From DAISJD01 sp036821645 (lineage in GTDB: Bacteria; Pseudomonadota; Alphaproteobacteria; ATCC43930; CGMCC-115725): DNA of 10,165 bases. The position numbers and the translations under genes are program-made. Under the pieces are notes generated by a model, which was given only the letters and a program-made list of their open reading frames with translations, did not search any database and was not told the DNA's origin. The stretch lies in the NCBI GenBank assembly GCA_036821645.1, contig DAISJD010000113.1:1-10165 (forward strand), written 5' to 3'. Positions 6,320-10,165 of this stretch are shown here, piece after piece (within the stretch, counting starts at the first letter, position 1; every line of letters starts with the position of its first letter).

Positions 6320-7099
6320 ATGCCTATGATGCTTCAAATTCCGGCATTGGTCGCCGAGACCGGCGTCAGCCACGGTTTTTTCACGCGCCGGGGCGGGGTC
6401 AGTACCGGCCTCTACGACAGTCTCAATTGCGGCTTTGGATCGCATGACGACCCGGACAGGGTCGCAGAAAACCGTGCCCGCGCGATGGCCCGGCTCGGCA
6501 TTGAGGCTGACCGCCTCGTCGGCCTGCATCAAGTTCATTCCCCGACGGTCGTCACCGTGACCAAGCCTTGGGCGCGAGCCGACAATCCGAAGGCCGATGG
6601 GTTTGTGACCCGGATTCCCGGCCTGTGCCTCGGTATCCTGACAGCCGATTGCGTGCCGGTTCTGTTTTTCGATCCCAAAGCCCGCGTCATCGGGGCCTGC
6701 CACGCCGGGTGGAAGGGGGCTCTCGGTGGTGTGCTGGACAATACCCTCGCCGCGATGGAGGCACTCGGGGCTGAAACAGGCCGCGTCATCGCCGCCATCG
6801 GCCCAGCGATCGCCCAAGAATCCTATGAGGTCGGCCCGGATTTTCCACCTGCCTTCATCACCCGCGATCCAGAGGATCGGGTCTTTTTCAAACCGTCCGC
6901 ACGCGCGGGACATTATCTGTTCGATCTCACGGGGTATGTCGAAAAACGCCTCGTCGCGGCCGGCACCGGTGCGGTTCATGCAATCGGTCTTGACACGCGG
7001 GGTGATGCCGGTCGTTTCTATTCCTATCGTCGCACGACGCTGGAGGGGGCCGTGGATTATGGTCGCCAACTCTCCGCCATCGCGCTCGCCATTGACTGA
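6320..7099 (+). CDS. pgeF: Peptidoglycan editing factor / YfiH-family purine nucleoside phosphorylase
   Basis: The 259-residue product is a complete YfiH (multicopper-oxidase-like, formerly DUF152) protein. It shows SHGFFTRRGGVS at 17-28, LHQVHS with His73, LTADCVPVLF with Cys111, GACHAGWKG with His128 and AIGPAIAQESYEVG at 159-172; the three named residues are the expected metal ligands. Members phosphorolyse or deaminate purine nucleosides in vitro, while E. coli PgeF prevents mis-incorporation of serine into the peptidoglycan stem peptide, giving the gene name. ATG at 6320 has GGAG 8 nt upstream; the frame is open to 6242, but that part overlaps the methyltransferase end and lies outside the family. 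ATGs at 6326 and 6329 are alternatives. Cytoplasmic; last gene of the tightly packed run. Confidence 0.94.
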   Translation: MPMMLQIPALVAETGVSHGFFTRRGGVSTGLYDSLNCGFGSHDDPDRVAENRARAMARLGIEADRLVGLHQVHSPTVVTVTKPWARADNPKADGFVTRIPGLCLGILTADCVPVLFFDPKARVIGACHAGWKGALGGVLDNTLAAMEALGAETGRVIAAIGPAIAQESYEVGPDFPPAFITRDPEDRVFFKPSARAGHYLFDLTGYVEKRLVAAGTGAVHAIGLDTRGDAGRFYSYRRTTLEGAVDYGRQLSAIALAID

Positions 7100-7146
7100 C
7101 TGGTCCTATCACCCCTTCGACCGTTTTGCTTCATGAGTTGATCCCC

Positions 7147-8025
7147 GTGCCCCAGCGTTTCCTGATCCTCGTCGCACTTCTCAGCCTACTTTCGGGTTGC
7201 GGGGAAATTCCAAGACCGTTCGCCCAGGATCGACCGGCCATGACCGATGCCATTCTGACCGTGACCGACTCTGCCGGAATCTATGTCGAGCCGGTTCAAG
7301 GGACGGCACCGGGACAGGAACCCATCGTCGCCGAGGCCATGGCCGAAGCCTTGCGCGGCCTCGAAGTCCTGGCGAATGCCCAACATGCGGGCAAACGCAA
7401 TTATCATCTGATCGGCGATGCCCGCGAGACGGAAATTCAAGATCAAACCGCCCGGGTTGCCATTACCTGGATCTTGAAGGGTCCCGATGGTGCCATCGTC
7501 GGTCAGGATCGGGTCACCCTGGTTTTACCGCTTGCCGCCTGGCAGCAGGCGACCCCCAAAGCCTTGGCCCGCAGTTTCAGTGCAAGCGCAACCACGCTTG
7601 CCGGGCTTTTACAAGACGATCCGACAAGCTTGCGCGCCGTCGATCCGACCGCGATCGTGATTCGCATGGCCGAGGGGGCTCCGAGCGACGGCGGTACCCT
7701 ATTGCCCCGCACGCTGCAATTCCTGATCAAGCAGAAAAACTATCCCGTCACCCTGGAACAGAATTCAACGCCCGCCCCCACGATCCAACCCGTGGTGATG
7801 GTGAGCCCGGCCCAAAAAACAGGATTTCAACATATCGCGATCCATTGGCGAGTCTTTAATGCGCAAGGCGGCCTTTTGGGCTCCGTCGATCAGGAAAACG
7901 ATATTCCGGTCGGCAGTCTCGACCGAAGCTGGGGCGAACTTGCCGGAATCGTGGCCCAGGCGGCGGTCGGGGATATCCTGAAACTCTTGGATCAGGCCGC
8001 TCTCAAGATACCCACGAAACTTTGA
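7147..8025 (+). CDS. Predicted outer-membrane lipoprotein of unknown function with internal duplication
   Basis: Starting at GTG 7147 the 292-residue product opens with a textbook lipoprotein signal peptide: Arg4, a Leu/Val core and the lipobox LSGC with Cys18. Residue +2 after Cys is Gly, so Lol sorting to the outer membrane is expected. TTG starts at 7126 and 7138 are possible but would place polar residues ahead of the signal, and GAG at 7135-7137 is the only SD-like stretch. I do not recognise a named family. The mature part seems built of two similar halves: an AITW..(x)..DGAIVG..(x)..VLP segment at about 105-128 and AIHW..(x)..QGGLLG..(x)..DIP at about 231-254, each followed by an Ala/Leu-rich helix. 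It lies 47 bp after pgeF on the same strand and may be its operon partner. Confidence 0.78.
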   Translation: MPQRFLILVALLSLLSGCGEIPRPFAQDRPAMTDAILTVTDSAGIYVEPVQGTAPGQEPIVAEAMAEALRGLEVLANAQHAGKRNYHLIGDARETEIQDQTARVAITWILKGPDGAIVGQDRVTLVLPLAAWQQATPKALARSFSASATTLAGLLQDDPTSLRAVDPTAIVIRMAEGAPSDGGTLLPRTLQFLIKQKNYPVTLEQNSTPAPTIQPVVMVSPAQKTGFQHIAIHWRVFNAQGGLLGSVDQENDIPVGSLDRSWGELAGIVAQAAVGDILKLLDQAALKIPTKL

Positions 8026-8207
8026 CGGGAAAAGCACCGCTCTCTTGATTGCATGGATCGGGGCATGGGGGCCATGCATGGGGGATCGGTTGCCGGGTCG
8101 TCATCAGTTTTGTTACAAATCCGCTGCACGATGACGGCCATCCGCCCGCACAAGACGGGACGGGCGGCGGTTATCTTCGTTTAAATGACGGTTGGATCGG
8201 GGCTTCG
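8026..8207 (+). promoter_or_regulatory. Leader region of prs with hairpins and a direct repeat
   Basis: This 182-bp gap separates the lipoprotein gene from prs. It holds a tight hairpin GCATGG-GGG-CCATGC (8063-8077), a GC-rich hairpin CCGCCCG/CGGGCGG (8142-8148, 8161-8167; 12-nt loop) followed by a modestly T-rich stretch, and a 10-base direct repeat GGATCGGGGC at 8055-8064 and 8194-8203. The second repeat copy is the ribosome-binding region of prs. The GC hairpin could be a weak terminator for the upstream gene. No convincing -35/-10 pair was found, though prs is likely to have its own promoter here. Confidence 0.35.
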
Positions 8208-9140
8208 ATGAAAATCATCACCTGCAATAGCAATCGGCCCATGGCTGAGGCGATTGCCGCCTATCTCAACCTTCCTCTCACGAAAGCCAGCGTACGGCGC
8301 TTTGCCGACATGGAAATTTTCGTGGAAATTCACGAAAATGTCCGGGGCGAAGATGTATTCGTCATCCAATCGACCTCGTATCCCGCCAATGACAATCTGA
8401 TGGAATTGCTGGTGACGCTCGATGCGTTGCGCCGGGGTTCCGCCCGACGCGTCACCGCCGTGATCCCCTATTTCGGCTATGCGCGCCAAGATCGTAAATC
8501 CGGTCCGCGCACCCCGATTTCGGCGAAATTGGTTGCCAATATGATTACCGCCGCGGGGGCGGATCGGGTCCTGACGCTCGATCTTCATGCCGGGCAAATC
8601 CAAGGTTTCTTCGATATTCCGACCGACAATCTGATTTCGGCCCCGGTTTTTACCCGCGATATCGCGACGAAATATAAAACCGACGAATTGATGATCGTTT
8701 CCCCCGATGTGGGCGGCGTCGTGCGGGCCCGGGCCATTGCAAGCCGACTTGACGTCGATCTCGCAATCATCGATAAACGGCGCGAGCGGGCCGGTGTGTC
8801 CGAAGTCATGAATATCATCGGGGCGGTGCGCGGCCGTCGGTGCATTCTGGTCGACGATATCGTCGATAGTGCCGGGACCTTGTGCAATGCCGCCGAAGCC
8901 CTGATGCAGGCGGGGGCCCAGTCGGTTTCCGCCTATGTCACGCACGGTGTGCTGTCGGGGGGTGCGGTTGCCCGCGTGACGGCGTCGCCACTTGACGTGC
9001 TGGTCACGACCGACACGATACAGGCGACCGAGGCCGTTCGGGTCGCCCATAATATCAGCCAATTGGGGGTTGCCCCCCTGATCGGCGAAGGGATGCGCCG
9101 GATCAGCGAAGAACGCTCGGTCTCGTCTCTCTTCGATTGA
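8208..9140 (+). CDS. prs: Ribose-phosphate pyrophosphokinase (PRPP synthetase)
   Basis: Prs transfers pyrophosphate from ATP to ribose 5-phosphate, making PRPP for purine, pyrimidine, NAD, histidine and tryptophan synthesis. The 310-residue product is of usual class I length. It shows the RFADMEIFVEIHENVRGEDV region at 31-50, PYFGYARQDRK at 87-97, DLHAGQIQGFF at 125-135 (His127), the flexible-loop DKRRE at 189-193 with Lys190, and the PRPP-binding loop VDDIVDSAGTL at 215-225. ATG at 8208 has GGGG 5 nt upstream within GGATCGGGG. The frame is open to 8049, but that 53-residue extension is not family-like and runs through the leader hairpins. rplY and pth follow on the same strand, an order common in proteobacteria. 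Confidence 0.97.
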   Translation: MKIITCNSNRPMAEAIAAYLNLPLTKASVRRFADMEIFVEIHENVRGEDVFVIQSTSYPANDNLMELLVTLDALRRGSARRVTAVIPYFGYARQDRKSGPRTPISAKLVANMITAAGADRVLTLDLHAGQIQGFFDIPTDNLISAPVFTRDIATKYKTDELMIVSPDVGGVVRARAIASRLDVDLAIIDKRRERAGVSEVMNIIGAVRGRRCILVDDIVDSAGTLCNAAEALMQAGAQSVSAYVTHGVLSGGAVARVTASPLDVLVTTDTIQATEAVRVAHNISQLGVAPLIGEGMRRISEERSVSSLFD

Positions 9141-9149
9141 GTTTTTGGG

Positions 9150-9187
9150 TTCGTTCATGGGACGAAGCCGCAGTCAGCGGCCCCATG
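9150..9187 (+). promoter_or_regulatory. Compact potential RNA structure in the prs-rplY gap
   Basis: Three helices tile this segment without an unused gap: TTCGT (9150-9154) with ACGAA (9162-9166); GCCGC (9167-9171) with GCGGC (9177-9181); and CATGGG (9156-9161, inside the loop of the first hairpin) with CCCATG (9182-9187). The last two can instead stack into one 11-bp hairpin with a 5-nt bulge. There is no T-tract after it, so it is not an ordinary terminator. It lies 10 bp after the prs stop and about 84 bp before the rplY start, so it could be an rplY leader element or a prs 3'-end structure. Function unknown. Confidence 0.35.
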
Positions 9188-9271
9188 GACTAGGCGGTTC
9201 GACACCCCTGGAGGTCGATCCGTCCGGCGCAGAAGGCATTCCGTCTTTTGGCCAAGCATGAAGGAGTTGTC

Positions 9272-9574
9272 ATGACCGATACCATTACCCTCGTTGCCGA
9301 ACGCCGCGACCGGGTTGGAAAGGGGGCCGCCCGGGCCACGCGCCGTGCAGGCCGAGTCCCAGCCGTGATTTACGGCGGCAAGCAAGAGCCGTTGCTGATC
9401 AGCCTCGACCCTAAGGAGCTGCGCCGGGAATTCCACCGTTTGGGTTTCTTCAAGCGCCATATCGCGATCACGCTGGACGGTGTCACTCATCTCACCCAGG
9501 CGAAAGACGTACAGCTCCATCCGGTGACGGATGAGGCCGAACATGTCGATCTTCTGCGCGTCACGGTCGCGTAA
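9272..9574 (+). CDS. rplY: 50S ribosomal protein L25, single-domain form
   Basis: The 100-residue product matches the N-terminal 5S-rRNA-binding domain of the L25/TL5/Ctc family: GKGAARATRRAGRVPAVIYGG at about 16-36 (shown in part), ISLDPKELRREFHR at 43-56 and DVQLHPVTDEAEHVDLLRV at 79-97. L25 binds loop E of 5S rRNA in the large subunit. Most alphaproteobacterial members are about 200 residues, with a second beta-rich domain after the HVDFLRV motif; here the frame ends three residues after it, and pth begins 27 bp later, so the domain is absent rather than frameshifted. ATG at 9272 has AAGGAG 5 nt upstream; an in-frame TTG at 9248 is less likely. Followed directly by pth. Confidence 0.9.
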   Translation: MTDTITLVAERRDRVGKGAARATRRAGRVPAVIYGGKQEPLLISLDPKELRREFHRLGFFKRHIAITLDGVTHLTQAKDVQLHPVTDEAEHVDLLRVTVA

Positions 9575-9601
9575 GATCGTTTTTCGCAAAAGGATGAACC
9601 G

Positions 9602-10165
9602 ATGAAGCTCGTGGTTGGCCTTGGCAATCCAGGACTGAAATACGAGCGCACGCGGCACAATATCGGGTTCATGGCGGTGGACGCAATCGTCCGCCGCCAT
9701 AATCTTTCGCGTCCGCGTGAGAAGTTCAACGGCGAACTTTATGAAGGCGATGTCGGCGGCGAACGGGTGTTGCTGCTGAAACCGCAGACATTTATGAACA
9801 ATTCAGGGGAAAGTGTCGCCCCTGCGGCGCGGTTTTATAAAATCCCCCCTGCCGATGTCATCGTGATGCATGACGAACTCGATCTTGCCCCCGGCAAGTT
9901 GCGCGTCAAGCGCGGTGGCGGGGCGGCAGGTCATAATGGGTTGCGCTCGATCGATGCCCATCTTGGGGCCGATTATTGGCGCCTACGCCTCGGCATCGGC
10001 CATCCGGGCTCCAAAGACAAGGTCTTGAGCTTCGTCCTCCAGAATTTTCTCGCCGATGAGACGGTCTGGCTGGAAAAATTGCTGATCGGCATTGCCGAAG
10101 CCCTGCCGCTGATGTTGGTCGGGCAAGATTCTGCCTTCATGAGCAAGGTCGGACTGTCGATGAAC
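9602..10165 (+). CDS. pth: Peptidyl-tRNA hydrolase (3' end outside window)
   Basis: Pth cleaves peptidyl-tRNA released from stalled ribosomes, recycling tRNA, in the cytoplasm. The 188 residues visible run open to the last base, so the gene continues past the window and lacks only a short basic tail. Catalytic features are complete: GLGNPG with Asn9, TRHNIGF with catalytic His19, KPQTFMNNSG with Asn66, HDELDL with Asp91, and GGGAAGHNGLRS with Asn112. ATG at 9602 follows AAGGA by 7 nt and lies 27 bp after the rplY stop, so the two are surely co-transcribed. The pairing of L25 and Pth is widely conserved. Confidence 0.96.
   Translation, partial: MKLVVGLGNPGLKYERTRHNIGFMAVDAIVRRHNLSRPREKFNGELYEGDVGGERVLLLKPQTFMNNSGESVAPAARFYKIPPADVIVMHDELDLAPGKLRVKRGGGAAGHNGLRSIDAHLGADYWRLRLGIGHPGSKDKVLSFVLQNFLADETVWLEKLLIGIAEALPLMLVGQDSAFMSKVGLSMN

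Noticed and set aside
6260..7069. A 269-codon open frame on the minus strand opposite pgeF
   Set aside because: Antisense shadow of pgeF; residue composition is not protein-like and no Shine-Dalgarno is visible.
8142..8182. GC-rich hairpin plus T-rich stretch as a terminator of the lipoprotein gene
   Set aside because: The 7-bp stem has a 12-nt loop, and the following bases are interrupted by C, G and A, so it is too weak to call an intrinsic terminator; kept only as a leader hairpin.
8065..8184. A 39-codon small open frame in the prs leader, possible leader peptide
   Set aside because: No proper ribosome-binding spacing, no run of regulatory codons, and its start sits inside a hairpin; nothing supports translation.
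8181..9158. A 325-codon open frame on the minus strand opposite prs
   Set aside because: Complete overlap with the highly conserved prs, low-complexity His/Gly/Arg-rich translation, no ribosome site; a shadow of codon bias.

Overview
The window looks like an ordinary chromosomal stretch of a GC-rich alphaproteobacterium, most likely from Rhodospirillales (Rhodospirillaceae-like). This rests on protein character (a phasin, an NDUFAF7/MidA-family methyltransferase, a Ctc-type L25 next to pth, a BMFP/UbiK-like protein) and on two gene orders familiar from that class: lgt-midA-pgeF and prs-rplY-pth. No transposase, integrase, CRISPR array, tRNA or rRNA was seen. I do not see a clear new defence, mobile or biosynthetic system.

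Layout. At 1-116 (+) lies the 3' end of a sensor histidine kinase gene. It converges on a leftward gene group, and the two sides share a terminator hairpin near 160-203. The leftward group, in transcription order, is a BMFP/UbiK-like gene (3113-2844), ybjN-like (2785-2282), proC (2285-1476), a TetR-family regulator (1434-799) and a phasin (664-230). The first four genes are tightly spaced; ybjN and proC overlap by ATGA. The phasin lies 134 bp further on and probably has its own promoter, with a small TTGC-N3-GCAA palindrome just upstream. From a divergent intergenic region (3114-3395) the rightward genes begin: hldD (3396-4382), lgt (4390-5220), a MidA/NDUFAF7-family methyltransferase (5230-6306) and pgeF (6320-7099), with gaps of only 7-13 bp. 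A lipoprotein gene of unknown function follows (7147-8025). After a 182-bp leader come prs (8208-9140), rplY (9272-9574) and pth (9602 to the window end, cut off).

How the genes fit together. hldD (LPS core heptose), lgt (lipoprotein lipidation), pgeF (peptidoglycan editing) and the lipoprotein make an envelope-biogenesis run. The lipoprotein is itself a substrate for the Lgt encoded nearby. prs, rplY and pth serve nucleotide supply and translation. The leftward group mixes proline synthesis, a putative ubiquinone accessory factor, a regulator and carbon-storage granule coating.

Points that deserve attention: an L25 that lacks the C-terminal domain usual in alphaproteobacteria; a compact potential hairpin/pseudoknot between prs and rplY; an internal duplication in the lipoprotein; PhaR-like palindromes upstream of the phasin and hldD; and several start codons (TetR, proC, hldD, pgeF, prs, lipoprotein) that must be placed downstream of the longest possible reading frame.
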